This document shows, piece after piece, positions 25,443 to 35,345 of a stretch of 38,461 bases of DNA (the stretch's first letter is position 1; every line of letters starts with the position of its first letter). The stretch spans positions 1 to 38,461 of the forward strand of contig JAHBUB010000035.1 of assembly GCA_019638285.1 (NCBI GenBank). The letters run 5' to 3'. This stretch comes from Cyclobacteriaceae bacterium. GTDB taxonomy: Bacteria; Bacteroidota; Bacteroidia; Cytophagales; Cyclobacteriaceae. Below the pieces are notes generated by a model. It ran no database searches, was not told where the DNA came from, and worked only from the letters and a program-made list of their open reading frames with translations. The translations under genes were made by a program, and so were the position numbers.

Positions 25443-26546
25443 TTACGCCAAGTCCAGGAACACTCTAATCTCTTCTTTCATATTGAAAAAGTTTGGACTC
25501 ACCCTAATATTGATACCCTGCAACGTCACCAAAACTTTCTCAGCATTAAATTTTTGGTAAAGTGTGTTTGCAGATTCTAATGAACCTGTACTGAAATGAA
25601 CGATGGCTGTTCTCTCTTCACGTTTTCTTATGGGTGTTACTATTTTATACCCTTTTTCATTTAGTCCATCAATCAGAAGATCTGTATTTTCCAGCGCCTT
25701 TTCATAGATTTGTTTTACACCCACATCAAGAATCAATTCAAGCCCTGCCGACCAGGCACTAAAGAGCGAGTAGGCAATAGTGCCCGTCTCATATTTTCTG
25801 GAGTCATCGTAACAAGAAAATTTATCATATAGGGTATCCGCAGCAAACATGCCCGGTAAAACCGAATCAATCATTTTTGAGGCTTTTTTATTAACATATA
25901 AGAACCCTGTTCCATGCATTCCAAGTAGCCACTTGAAGCCACAACCCGCCATTACATCAATCTGATCTATTTCTATATCAATTGGAATCATACCGGCTGC
26001 TTGCGCTACGTCTACTACAAATAAAGCACCTTTCTCATGTGCTATTTTCCCTATGACTGACAGGTTTGGTCTGAAGCCACTGTTGAACCTAACGGCAGCG
26101 ATTGCCACAACACGAGTTTTATAATCGATAAGCTTTTGGATTGCCTCAGGATCAATACTATTATCGGCATTGATTTTTGCGAATCTAATCTCCACCCCTT
26201 TCTTTTCAAGTTGTAACCAGGGAAAGGAATTATTCCAATGCTCGCGTTCGGGGATTACAATGTTGTCACCTTTTTTAAAATCCATACCTTGCGCAACGAT
26301 CCCCATACCCACGCCAGTGCTTGTCACCAAAGCATATTCTTCCGGCAAGCCACCCAATAACCTGGATAGCAAAACACGGATTTCATTCCGATGAAATGCC
26401 TTTCCCCCAACTGGGTTTGATTCTGCTTTTAAATAAGTCTGAAGTCGATCTTGCACCAATGTACTTAGCGGAGCTTTTGAGGCACTATTAAGGTAAATAG
26501 CTTCTTTGGTGATCGGGAAGAGTGATCGAATTTTCTCTATATCCAT
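25443..26546 (-). CDS. Class V PLP-dependent aminotransferase / cysteine desulfurase-like
   Basis: This 367-residue protein begins IRSLFPITKEAIYLNSAS, the usual opening of the NifS/CsdA and isopenicillin-N-epimerase-like group. VVDVAQAAGMIPID holds the PLP Asp and contacts, and GCGFKWLLGMHGTGFLYV the Schiff-base Lys. The Cys of true desulfurases (RSGxHCA) is absent; the equivalent region reads YETGTIAYSLFSA, so a sulfur-transfer role is unlikely. A transaminase, lyase or epimerase role remains open. The protein is cytoplasmic and has no close operon partner. Confidence 0.87.
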   Translation of the reverse strand: MDIEKIRSLFPITKEAIYLNSASKAPLSTLVQDRLQTYLKAESNPVGGKAFHRNEIRVLLSRLLGGLPEEYALVTSTGVGMGIVAQGMDFKKGDNIVIPEREHWNNSFPWLQLEKKGVEIRFAKINADNSIDPEAIQKLIDYKTRVVAIAAVRFNSGFRPNLSVIGKIAHEKGALFVVDVAQAAGMIPIDIEIDQIDVMAGCGFKWLLGMHGTGFLYVNKKASKMIDSVLPGMFAADTLYDKFSCYDDSRKYETGTIAYSLFSAWSAGLELILDVGVKQIYEKALENTDLLIDGLNEKGYKIVTPIRKREERTAIVHFSTGSLESANTLYQKFNAEKVLVTLQGINIRVSPNFFNMKEEIRVFLDLA

Positions 26547-26596
26547 ATTGATAAACGCTACCTGTTGTCTTAAAAATAAGCCCCGACCAAAGTAGT

Positions 26597-26650
26597 ACTT
26601 TTTGTGGCTCCATTCAAGTTCCGGAAAAACTTAGTGAATGACTTTATGAG
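26597..26650. repeat. Relic related to the internal part of the 240-260 bp element
   Basis: The stretch ACTTTTTGTGGCTCC..TTCAAGTTCCGGAAAAACTTAGTGAATGACTT resembles the left-inner part of the elements at 35716 and 38200 (CTTTTTGTGTTTCC, CGGAAAAACTTAGCGAAGAA). The terminal repeats are absent, so it is a decayed piece or an independent sequence with the same origin. Confidence 0.5.
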
Positions 26651-26654
26651 CTCC

Positions 26655-26695
26655 TCTAAAAACAAAACCGCTTACCCAAAGTGAGTAAGCGGTTT
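26655..26695 (-). terminator. Rho-independent terminator of the sortilin-like gene
   Basis: AAACCGCTTAC (26665-26675) pairs with GTAAGCGGTTT (26685-26695), an 11-bp stem. On the minus strand it is followed by TTTTGTTTTT. It sits about 25 bases after the stop codon at 26720. Confidence 0.85.
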
Positions 26696-26719
26696 CAATA
26701 GTTACAGGAATATTTCTAT

Positions 26720-29700
26720 TTAATTCTTACCCTTGATATTGATGTTTTCCATTTTAGGATAAATAAATTCTGGTAACCCTGCTCCTTTCAAGATGTCGCT
26801 ATAGTTATTAATGTCTTCACTGATCATTTTCTCCAGTTCATTTTTGAAAATCTTCCACTTTTCCAAGTAATCTTTGGTTACGTCTTTTGTTCCCTGGGTT
26901 ACAGGCACATTACCATCGCCCATGTCATTCAATAGAATCTTGTACTTCACCAATAATCGAGCTTCAAACTGATAGTTATGTTGCTGGGTACGCAATTCCT
27001 TTTGCAAGATATTCTCAATCCACGCATCAATTTTATTATTAAGGGCTTTACCTCCATCCGTCAACTCTTTTGAGTTGGATTCATTTAAAATAAAATCGAG
27101 TTGCTGTTTTACTTTTCTCAAATACCTCACTCCTTTGGCCATTTCAGTGGCGCCCACCAGTAAAGATTCAGACAGTTGGTCGCGCTCTACATAAGCAGCA
27201 GCTGCCCCAGGTATGCTCTCTTCTATTCTTGGGTCGATCTTCACTTCAAAATCTTGGACTTGTGTGAAGCCGCCTACTTTAAATCGAGCCTGATATTTTC
27301 CGGGGGCTGCATCATAGGCACTCAAATCACGATTGGTCATAGTTAATTCTTTGATGCAATCGAACTGACCTATACGCATGTTCCAGTTCCATGAATGTGA
27401 TCCTGCATTTCTTTTCAATTGTTTCTTAATGAAAGCATCACACTCTGTCCTTGGTCCTTGAGTTGATTCAGTATACACTACCTGCCCCGATTGGTTAATT
27501 ATTTCCATTGACATAGGCACATCGTCACTTACTTCTTTGTTGATGACGTATGTTATTTGCGCACCTGTTGATGGGTTTTGACCCTGATCACCATTCAGAC
27601 TGAAAGCCCTGGCCAATGGTGCGTATGTATCGCGCGGTTTATACAAGAAGTAATCTGCTTTCGCCACCCTATCTGAAATCTGATGAAGCGGGGACAAGTC
27701 ATCCAAAATCCATATTGCACGACCTTGTGTCGTCACCACTAAATCCTTTCTCTTTACACGCATATCTGTAATGGGTACTTGTGGTAGATTGTTCTGTAGT
27801 GATTGCCAGTTGGCTCCATCATCAAAAGAAACAAACAGACCATTTTCTGTACCGGCATAAAGTAACCCCTTGCGATCAGGATCTTCTCTTACCGAACGCG
27901 CAAAAGTATTGTTGGGAATACCATTTACAATCTCTACCCAGGTCTTACCATAGTTCTTAGTCTTAAAGATATGAGGCGTAAAATCATTCATCTTATAACC
28001 AGCCACTGCGATATAGGCTGAAGCAGGATCGTGTGGTGAAGGTTCCACCACGTTGACGATGGCTTCTTTCATTCCTTTGGGTGTCACATTGGTCCATGTT
28101 TTCCCTCCGTCCTGAGTGACATGTACCAATCCATCATCAGAACCAACCCAAATTACACCTTCCTTCAAAAGTGATTCTTCTATATTGAATACGTTATTAT
28201 AACTCTCAGCAGTGATTTGTTCATTGGAGATGGGTATACCCCCTTTCCCTTGATGGGCTTTGTCGTTGCGTGTGAGGTCTTCACTGATTACCTCCCATTT
28301 TACACCCCGATCAGTAGATTTCATCATGAATTGTGATCCATAATAAATCACGTTGGGATTATGTGGAGATACCAATACTGGGCCATTCCAGTTGGCGCGG
28401 TATTTCAAATTTCTTGGCTGCTCACCACTTACCTGCTCTGGAAAAGGACGCACCATACGGGTGTTATCAATTTTGCTGTCCCACTCCACAAAATTGCCAG
28501 CAAAGAAAGTAGAGTAGATAAACCTCGGATTGTTGGCATCAAATGCAACTGTAGATGATTCGCCAGCCCGCAATTCATTCCAGTGCATTCGACCAATACC
28601 CTGATCTTGCGAAGTGCTGTTGATGGCTATAGTAGTGTTATCCTGCTGCCCGGAGTAGATGCGGTAAGGATACTGATTGTCGGTAATGGCACGATAGAAT
28701 TGACCAGTGGGTTGATTCATTAAAGTAGACCAGGTTTTGCCTCCGTTGTAGGACACGGCAGCTCCTCCATCATTGGAATTGATCATGATCTTGCTGTCAT
28801 TCGGATTGATCCACATGGCATGATGGTCGGGGTGACTGCCACGTACAGCAGTGAATGTTTTCCCCCCATCAATGGACTTCATCGCAGAACTGTTCATCAC
28901 CCACAATTCATCTTCGTCATTGGGATCAGCGATGATATGCATATAATACCATGCACGCGCATAGGTAGTAGGGTCGTTGGTCATTTGACGGAAAGATTCT
29001 CCCCCATCATCCGAACGATACACACCACCTTTATCACCCAATGCTTCTATGGCGAGGTAGACCACCTTTGGATTGGCTGCGGAAATAGCAACACCCATTT
29101 TACCTTTTAGGTCGGGCAAGCCCTTCTTAATTTCTTTCCAGGTTACGCCACCATTTGTAGTCTTATAGACACGACTGCCTGGACCACCACTTTGTACCAC
29201 CCATGGCTTTCGGTTAAAATCCCATGAGGTTACCATCATAATATCTGGATTTGATGCGTCAACTGAAAGGTCAGCAATGCCAGAGTTTTCATTTACATAA
29301 AGAATCTTTTTCCAGTTTTTACCTCCGTCTTCTGACAAGTAAACGCCACGCTCCTCATTGGGGCCCCATGGGTTACCTTGCGCGGCCACATATACTTTGT
29401 CAGGATTGCGCGGATGTACAAACACCCGACTGATATGCCTTGTGGCTTCTAAGCCCATGTGCGTCCAGGTTTCTCCTGCGTCAGTAGATTTATAAACACC
29501 ATCTCCATGGGAAGTTTTTACTCCACGCACAGGGCCCTCACCAGTACCTACGTATATAATATTTGGATCTGAGGGAGCAACGTCAATGTAGCCGATTCCT
29601 CCTGTATTGAAATAACCATCTGAAATATTGTTCCAGGTAGTTCCGCCATCGGTGGTTTTCCAAACACCTCCGCCTGTGGTACCCATGTAATAGGTAAAAA

Positions 29701-29875
29701 TCTGATCTGGAATTCCGGTAGAGCAAGTAGAACGTCCCCCACGGAATGGTCCGATGTTACGATACGTTAAGCTTTGGTAGAGCTTTTTATCAATCAGATC
29801 TGTAGTGGGCTTTATTTGTCCCACTGCGAGGATACAACTACCCAATAGCAGGGCAAAAAGTACATTAATTTTCAT
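26720..29875 (-). CDS. Sortilin/VPS10-like BNR beta-propeller protein
   Basis: This 1051-residue exported protein has a signal peptide (MKINVLFALLLGSCILAVGQ). The first about 700 residues are BNR/Asp-box repeats with S/T-x-D-G-G-x-x-W (for example KTTDGGTTWNN, KSTDAGETWTH, LSEDGGKNWKK, KTTNGGVTWKE, HVTQDGGKTW), forming one or two sortilin-type propellers. The start LTYRNIGPFRGGRST is the hallmark of a large Bacteroidota family often labelled glycosyl hydrolase or sialidase. No sialidase catalytic residues are apparent. The last about 330 residues form a separate beta and helical part (KYQARFKVGGFTQVQDFEVK, then VERDQLSESLL). It is probably periplasmic or outer-membrane, and its function is unproven. 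Confidence 0.9.
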   Translation of the reverse strand: MKINVLFALLLGSCILAVGQIKPTTDLIDKKLYQSLTYRNIGPFRGGRSTCSTGIPDQIFTYYMGTTGGGVWKTTDGGTTWNNISDGYFNTGGIGYIDVAPSDPNIIYVGTGEGPVRGVKTSHGDGVYKSTDAGETWTHMGLEATRHISRVFVHPRNPDKVYVAAQGNPWGPNEERGVYLSEDGGKNWKKILYVNENSGIADLSVDASNPDIMMVTSWDFNRKPWVVQSGGPGSRVYKTTNGGVTWKEIKKGLPDLKGKMGVAISAANPKVVYLAIEALGDKGGVYRSDDGGESFRQMTNDPTTYARAWYYMHIIADPNDEDELWVMNSSAMKSIDGGKTFTAVRGSHPDHHAMWINPNDSKIMINSNDGGAAVSYNGGKTWSTLMNQPTGQFYRAITDNQYPYRIYSGQQDNTTIAINSTSQDQGIGRMHWNELRAGESSTVAFDANNPRFIYSTFFAGNFVEWDSKIDNTRMVRPFPEQVSGEQPRNLKYRANWNGPVLVSPHNPNVIYYGSQFMMKSTDRGVKWEVISEDLTRNDKAHQGKGGIPISNEQITAESYNNVFNIEESLLKEGVIWVGSDDGLVHVTQDGGKTWTNVTPKGMKEAIVNVVEPSPHDPASAYIAVAGYKMNDFTPHIFKTKNYGKTWVEIVNGIPNNTFARSVREDPDRKGLLYAGTENGLFVSFDDGANWQSLQNNLPQVPITDMRVKRKDLVVTTQGRAIWILDDLSPLHQISDRVAKADYFLYKPRDTYAPLARAFSLNGDQGQNPSTGAQITYVINKEVSDDVPMSMEIINQSGQVVYTESTQGPRTECDAFIKKQLKRNAGSHSWNWNMRIGQFDCIKELTMTNRDLSAYDAAPGKYQARFKVGGFTQVQDFEVKIDPRIEESIPGAAAAYVERDQLSESLLVGATEMAKGVRYLRKVKQQLDFILNESNSKELTDGGKALNNKIDAWIENILQKELRTQQHNYQFEARLLVKYKILLNDMGDGNVPVTQGTKDVTKDYLEKWKIFKNELEKMISEDINNYSDILKGAGLPEFIYPKMENINIKGKN

Positions 29876-30133
29876 GAAAGTAGTTTTAAATTTTAATCAG
29901 CAGCGTGGTTATCTCACTGACATGACAGTATGGTGTAAAGTTAATTAATACATGAAAGTAGATAATTGACTTTAATTCATATATGGGTTTTATTCAGATG
30001 GTGAGAAAGGCTGTTGTACCGCTTGCTTACCTAAGTATTGGTTATCCAATAAGGAAATAGTTTACGGTAGCGAGCACGAAGGTGATATCAGGCGGAGCCT
30101 GAGTGGGAAATGTTTTTTGTTTGTTAAACTATC

Positions 30134-31480
30134 TTACATCTTCTGCCAACCTGATATGGTTTGAATACATACTGCAACCAATTTCACGAGATCATCCACA
30201 TCAACCCATTCATTGGATCCATAAAAATTACCACCCAATGAGCCAATGCCATAAGCTGGTACATTCAATAATCGAATGGGGTAACGGATATCACCTGCAT
30301 AGTGATTGGGATAAGCATCGGGCGCACGGCCAGTAATGTCCAAAATAGATTGTCGTAACACTTTACTTACAGGCGCCTCCCAACTGGCTGTCCCCGGATT
30401 GGTACGATACCCAATGATTTTTAATTCTACTTTATAACCTTTATCTGAAGCGGGTAATGCCTTTATATATGCATCGATGGCTTGTCTGGCACGCCCAACA
30501 AGGTCTGCCCATGTGTTGGTACCTTCAAATTTCAACCTGAAGGTGACCGTTGCCTTATCGGCTACGGATCCAATGCGATCTCCCCCATTTAACATACCAA
30601 TATTGACCAGCACATTTCTAAATACCGTGTTGCGTAGGTGATCAAGAATTTGCCAAGAGGTTTCTACTGCATTCCCTCCTTCCTCCCACTCTGCCGAATC
30701 AATACTATTGATTTCCATCTGTTCACCACGCCAACCTTCTACGGTCATTTCAAGATCAACAATTCCTTGCACCGCATTCTTTATGTCTTCCAATCCGCGG
30801 CCAGTTTCGGCAGGGTGCACATATAAAACTGCACCCAAACCGTGATCCGTTTTACTGATGCGCTCAAAGATGGGAAGACTTCCACGGCTACCACCCCCTT
30901 TACCATGCAAGCTCATTACTACAGGTAATGCTTCACCGGACTTGGACAAAGCCGCAGCTGCTACCAACATGGCGGCCACCCCTGCTTTATCATCAGACGT
31001 TCCCAAGCCATATAATTTGTTGCCCTCCAGTATGGGTTCATATGGATCGGTTTGCCAGCCCTCATACACGGCTTCAGTATCTATATGCGCGAACATAGCA
31101 AACTGTCTTTTTCCCATATTTTTTGTAGGCCATCCTACCACGTTGGTAAAGGGGCCATCTCCGGCAGTGCTGGGTGGCATAAATTCTGGATGGTCTTTAT
31201 ATCGGCTTGGCTGATCATTACTTTCTTCTATTCGATAAGGAAGCTCTTCAAGGTATTTCTTTACAATTTTTTGGGCATCAGCAGCGGACTCACCTGACAG
31301 GCTTCGCACGCGAATCATGTCGTTGAGTAAAGTGAGTAACTCGTTACGATGACTTTCCGCCAATTTTAGTGCTTTATTGGAGGGTGGAGATTGCGCGAAA
31401 CCAGGCAACGCTGTCATCATGGCCAGCGAGCTTGCCCCGCTAATAAATTTTCTTCGTGAAATCCCTTCGTTCTTTTTCAT
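30134..31480 (-). CDS. M20 family metallopeptidase homologue, Tat-exported, catalytic residues altered
   Basis: This 448-residue protein has a Tat signal (ISRRKFISGASSLAMM). It has M20/ArgE architecture: catalytic domain, inserted dimerisation domain (from about GLEDIKNAVQGIVDLEMTVE), catalytic domain. HID in MFAHIDTE and the bridging Asp in GLGTSDDKAG are present. The Glu-Glu pair that follows in active M20 enzymes is replaced by LHGKGGGSRG. The last zinc-ligand His before PNEWV is replaced in GGNFYGSNEWVDVDDL. Two essential positions are thus missing while the reading frame and the rest of the fold are intact. It could be a pseudoenzyme or a subfamily with a different metal site. It is exported and 258 bases upstream of the sortilin-like gene, on the same strand. 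Confidence 0.85.
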   Translation of the reverse strand: MKKNEGISRRKFISGASSLAMMTALPGFAQSPPSNKALKLAESHRNELLTLLNDMIRVRSLSGESAADAQKIVKKYLEELPYRIEESNDQPSRYKDHPEFMPPSTAGDGPFTNVVGWPTKNMGKRQFAMFAHIDTEAVYEGWQTDPYEPILEGNKLYGLGTSDDKAGVAAMLVAAAALSKSGEALPVVMSLHGKGGGSRGSLPIFERISKTDHGLGAVLYVHPAETGRGLEDIKNAVQGIVDLEMTVEGWRGEQMEINSIDSAEWEEGGNAVETSWQILDHLRNTVFRNVLVNIGMLNGGDRIGSVADKATVTFRLKFEGTNTWADLVGRARQAIDAYIKALPASDKGYKVELKIIGYRTNPGTASWEAPVSKVLRQSILDITGRAPDAYPNHYAGDIRYPIRLLNVPAYGIGSLGGNFYGSNEWVDVDDLVKLVAVCIQTISGWQKM

Positions 31481-31752
31481 AAATTATTCTAGAATAAAAC
31501 AGTACTCTTTACCCCACAATAATAACTAGAAACGATAATCTTATTCGCACATTCTGATGAAAAATGCTAAACACAAAGTATCCAAAATAGGAGATAAAGA
31601 TCAATATATCCCTCAACATAATCCTCAGCATTTATGATCCATTCACCAGCAATAGAATTTATGTGTCCAGTAACCAAATTCCAAGGTCTTATCACAAAGC
31701 AAATTCACGCTACCTCATCTAGTATTACGGTGACCTCAGGCTCGAAGGTTGT

Positions 31753-31908
31753 TCATGATTCCAATTCGTCATTTGGTTTTTTGTCGGCAAGAAATAATGT
31801 TTTGTTCCACCTGTCTATTGAAAATATAATTCCATTGGTTTTTCTTTTTAGTTCAGTTGCGTATGTTGTTTTTCCAGAACCTGTATTTCCAACTATCAGG
31901 TGTATCAT
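31753..31908 (-). pseudogene. Truncated P-loop ATPase (AAA/kinase-like)
   Basis: A 51-residue frame starts MIHLIVGNTGSGKTTYATEL, a clear Walker A motif. It continues KRKTNGIIFSIDRWNKTLFL and ends at a TGA. Relatives known to me run to about 165 residues (predicted nucleotide kinases or ATP-binding proteins), so this is the N-terminal third only. The following sequence on the same strand (31640-31750) has short open stretches but no match I recognise. It is too short for ordinary ORF calling. Confidence 0.6.
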
Positions 31909-32137
31909 TTCGTTTCTTTTAAATGTCACGTCCTAAAATACGGCTACAGGTTAAACAATAATTAAGCCGCATTATAAAATACCGAATTAGGGATTTAATA
32001 TCCCAAAGATAAGTGCAATCTTTTGTTGTTATAAATATTAATTGCGCTTTTAACTGCTGCGCATGCATTGTGTACATTCGTAAAACATTGATCCAAGTAA
32101 AATTCTCCTAACTGGCGCAAGGTGTGTCAGTTGGGGT

Positions 32138-32929
32138 CTATATTGTTTTTAACACTCCTGAATCTGCTCTTAAAGATGCTCCATTTGTAGCAATAGATAA
32201 AGGACTTGACAGGTAAGACACTAAATTCGCAATTTCATTTGGATTAATAAATCGTTGTAATAAAATATGTGGATTAGATTGCTGAATAATTGCATTTTTC
32301 ATTTGTTCAATTTCAAGATTTTGAGCTCCTGCAATATGTTCAACTACTTTTGACACACCATCGGTATAGGTTGGTCCTCCCAAAACTGTATTAACCGTAA
32401 CCTCTGTTCCCTTTGTTAGTTTTGAAAGTCCATTTGCAATTGCCGAAATAGCTGCTTTTGTCATTCCATAATGAATCATATTTTCAGGAACATTTACACC
32501 CGATTCGCTGCTGATAAAAATAATTCGTCCCCAATTTTTATTTAGTATCTGTGGGAATAACTTTCGGGATAGTCGAACAGAACTCATTACATTTATCTCA
32601 AAATAATTGTACCAATCCTGGTCATTTATATTTTGAAATTCTTCAATTTCAAAGATTCCAACATTGTTTATTAATATATCTATATCTGTTAATTTTTGAA
32701 GTAAATTTTCAACTTCATCTTTTTTTGTAAAGTCTGCAGATATTGCCGAAATATCAGCATTTGGAAATTGATTCTGTAGTTTTTTCTTTGCCTGTTCTGT
32801 TTTTAACTCTTGTCTTCCGTTTATAGTTACGGTAACTCCTTCTTCTAATAATTGTTGAGCAATAGCAAAACCAATACCTTGGGTTGAGCCGCTAATAAAT
32901 GCTTTTTTTCCTTTTAATTTTAAATCCAT
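32138..32929 (-). CDS. Short-chain dehydrogenase/reductase (classical SDR)
   Basis: This 263-residue protein has all classical SDR marks: GSTQGIG (NAD(P)-binding Gly motif) near residue 13, LINNVG, the catalytic Ser in FISSESG, and YGMTKAA with the catalytic Tyr and Lys. The Arg in NGRQ after the second strand favours NADP(H). The substrate is unknown. The gene is AT-rich compared with the first half of the window, and is the only intact gene of the 31.7-35.4 kb island. A TetR-type regulator pseudogene lies 43 bases upstream on the same strand and probably once controlled it. Confidence 0.92.
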   Translation of the reverse strand: MDLKLKGKKAFISGSTQGIGFAIAQQLLEEGVTVTINGRQELKTEQAKKKLQNQFPNADISAISADFTKKDEVENLLQKLTDIDILINNVGIFEIEEFQNINDQDWYNYFEINVMSSVRLSRKLFPQILNKNWGRIIFISSESGVNVPENMIHYGMTKAAISAIANGLSKLTKGTEVTVNTVLGGPTYTDGVSKVVEHIAGAQNLEIEQMKNAIIQQSNPHILLQRFINPNEIANLVSYLSSPLSIATNGASLRADSGVLKTI

Positions 32930-32972
32930 TTTTCTTTTTTTGTAATGTTCATTAAATAAATAATCAAAAAAA

Positions 32973-33542
32973 TCAGTTGATTATTTGTAGTTGTAGTTCT
33001 ATCTGCCTTTTTAAAATTTCTTATCTGATAAACTCTGCGTAGTGAGTTGATGCCACACCAAAACAGTAATTATTATTTACCTAAAGAACTTTCTATTTCC
33101 AATTTGAGATTTCCTTTTTTGTTGCTCTTGAAGAATAGTTTTGGTGTATAGTTTTCTTGTTTCTTTCAAAATTTCTAAAGCTATTTTAATTCATCATTTA
33201 CAAAAGTCATTTCTAACTACGTATTGGCGACAATGCATCCTTTAAAATGGCTACTTTTTGGTTCGGTTGCTACATTAATGAAAAAAATTTCATCAATTCA
33301 ATTGCTATCACTATTCTCTACTTTTATTTTAAATTATTTAAATTTCTTCGTTGTTAAGCATTTTTTGAAAGTTCCTTTTTCCCGCCTTTTGAATGTATTA
33401 TATAAACTACTCAGTTCCCCCGCACCTGTGGTGTTACTTAGGTCAGAGCGACGACATGTCGTACTATATCCTTTTTTCAAAATATTTCTGGGCTTTCAGA
33501 ATGATTTCATTGTCTTTGAATATGTTTGGTCTTCCTTTTCAT
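32973..33542 (-). pseudogene. TetR/AcrR-family regulator, frameshifted remains
   Basis: Reading the minus strand across frames gives KGRPNIFKDNEIILKAQKYF, GYSTT..SDLSNTTGAG, SLYNTFKRREK (a TetR helix-turn-helix). Then come FFSNVATEPKSSHFKGCIVA, FVNDELK, ALEILKETRKLYTKTILQEQ, and a C-terminal CGINSLRR end with a stop at 32973. At least four frame changes or stops interrupt it, so it cannot be functional. Its place directly upstream of the SDR gene is the usual TetR-target arrangement. Confidence 0.7.
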
Positions 33543-33804
33543 TTGTTTTGTAACGAATGATACAAAAATCAATAATTTCAATGTTATTTTGTCACACCCT
33601 GCTAACGTTTAGTATATGAAAAGTTGGTGTTTCATGAAGCACTAAGCTTTTCGGTTAAGTAATAAACTTTTGATGCTAGAGCCACAAGCCTGAATTTAGT
33701 GCTATTTCGCCTATATTTTATATACATTGTTTTCTGCCGCTATTTTTCTGTAGAATTATTTATCGTCTATTTTATATGTTCTATAAAATTTGTATTCGTC
33801 AGTT

Positions 33805-34667
33805 TCAAACTTGAATTCCATAAATCTGTTTGAAAATTCTATTGTATGAGTCAGTTGAAGATTTCAATACTTTTCCATCCGAAAAATAAATGCCTTTAAG
33901 GTTACTAAATTCTTTCGAAAATGCAACGCTGGCTAATCTGCCACCTGATTTTGATGGTGTATTGGTATTATGTTTGAATAGTGTCAAAACTGGCAATATA
34001 TTCAAACAAATTTAACTATAGCAGGATAGTTTTCGTCAGCCCTGTTCCCGGGTCAACTTCGGTCAAAGCATTTACACGAATTGTTGTGTTCAATTTTTCC
34101 TGTAAAATATAGGTGGTAAGCACATTGCATAATTTAGAAGTTTAATATTCTTTTGTCCTACCACGTTTTTTCTCATTGCTTTCTTTTGGAAAAGCCATCT
34201 CATTGGCATTATGTAAACTGCGGTTCTATACCTGTTTTTGTAAAGGGTCGTGTGTCACTCGCTGTAGAATGTGATGCTTGCGTTATTGTCCAAACAAAGC
34301 CATAAGCAGTTGTGTTAGAGCAAATGGCCCCAAATGGTTGGTGCCGAACGAGGTTCATAACCATTTAGTATGTTTCACCAACATTTTTGCAAAACCTGCG
34401 TTATTTACCAACGCCTTGATAAGAAATGCTTCTTCATCAAGTATCTGCAAAAATGTTGGATAGGATTTTAAGTGATGCCAAATCCAACTGCAAACATTTT
34501 ATGTTTTGATGTCCTGTTTTGTATTTGATAATTTTGTTGGCCTCGTTCCCCGCTTGAATATTTCTACAAGCTAAAATTATTTGTTCATTAGTTGCGATTT
34601 TTGCCATTTGTAATGCACATTTAAAACCAATTCCGCTATTGGCACCTGTAATGATAATTGATTTCAT
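33805..34667 (-). pseudogene. Second SDR (retinol-dehydrogenase-like), broken
   Basis: The N-terminal part (34437-34667) is an SDR start: MKSIIITGANSGIGFKCALQ and IILACRNIQAGNE. Further along the strand come NNAGFAKMLVKHT, FGTNHLGPFALTQLL (the NHLGPF block), LCNVLTTYIL, and VNAL..DPGTGLTKT in shifting frames. The C-terminal part (33805-34005) reads KSGGRLASVAFSKEFSNLKG and IYFSDGKVLKSSTDSYN, typical for this SDR group. Several indels and stops separate these pieces. It is a different subfamily from the intact SDR at 32138. Confidence 0.78.
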
Positions 34668-34748
34668 TTTATATATTTTTTAATGTTGATGCAAAAAATT
34701 GCGTCAGCTAAAAAAATGAAATCATTTGCCATTTGGTAAAAAAAATGC

Positions 34749-35345
34749 TCAATCCGTAATATTTTTTCTAATTCTTGCTTAAAGACGATTGAGTAATACC
34801 CAAATATGACGCTAAATAAGATAATGAATTCTATTTCCCCACAATGTTGGGAAAACATTGAAAAGTTAAGATAGCGTTCCGTTGCATCTTCTTCTGCCAT
34901 CATTGTACTTATTTTATCACTTTCTCGGCAAACGCTTTGCCGTGATTTTATTTACGATTTCATCCCAACCAATTGTCAATGAAAGTTCTTTCAGCATCTT
35001 TTAACAACAATGATGCAGCAGTCGTAATTGCTTACAGTGTGTATTCAGATGAAGAATATTTTGATTGTAACTGTTGGATATTCACTGCGAAATTATTTTC
35101 ATCAATAAAGTATTTGGTACTTCTTCACCTTTATTGTTGTAGTAGTTAAAATTCCCTAAAATACCCTCGGTTAGAAAACAATTTCCTCTCGAATTTTTCC
35201 GGCCTCTTGGTAATAAGCATCTTTTAAAATTTCCTTTTCAACGGCTTTACTTTTATAAGCTCAATTTGTTGTTGATTAAGATGTCCGAATTTTAGCAGAT
35301 AATTTATTAATATTTCCACATAATCACAAAGGTCGTAAATGTAAA
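34749..35345 (-). pseudogene. Crp/Fnr-family regulator, broken
   Basis: In shifting frames the minus strand reads DYVEILINYLLKFGHLNQQQ, EILKDAYYQEAGKIREEIVF, TEGILGNFNYYNNKGEEVP, YFIDENNF, a SSEYTL stretch, GWDEIVNKITAK, and TMMAEEDATERYLNF. It ends in a degraded helix-turn-helix before a stop at 34749. These are the blocks of Bacteroidota Crp/Fnr cyclic-nucleotide-binding-domain regulators. It sits directly upstream of the broken SDR on the same strand, so regulator and target decayed together. The start is approximate. Confidence 0.72.

Noticed and set aside
31634-31936. A 100-residue plus-strand reading frame
   Set aside because: It is the antisense shadow of the Walker A fragment on the minus strand.
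33224-33553. A 109-residue plus-strand reading frame
   Set aside because: It is antisense to the TetR pseudogene, whose homologous blocks explain the sequence better.
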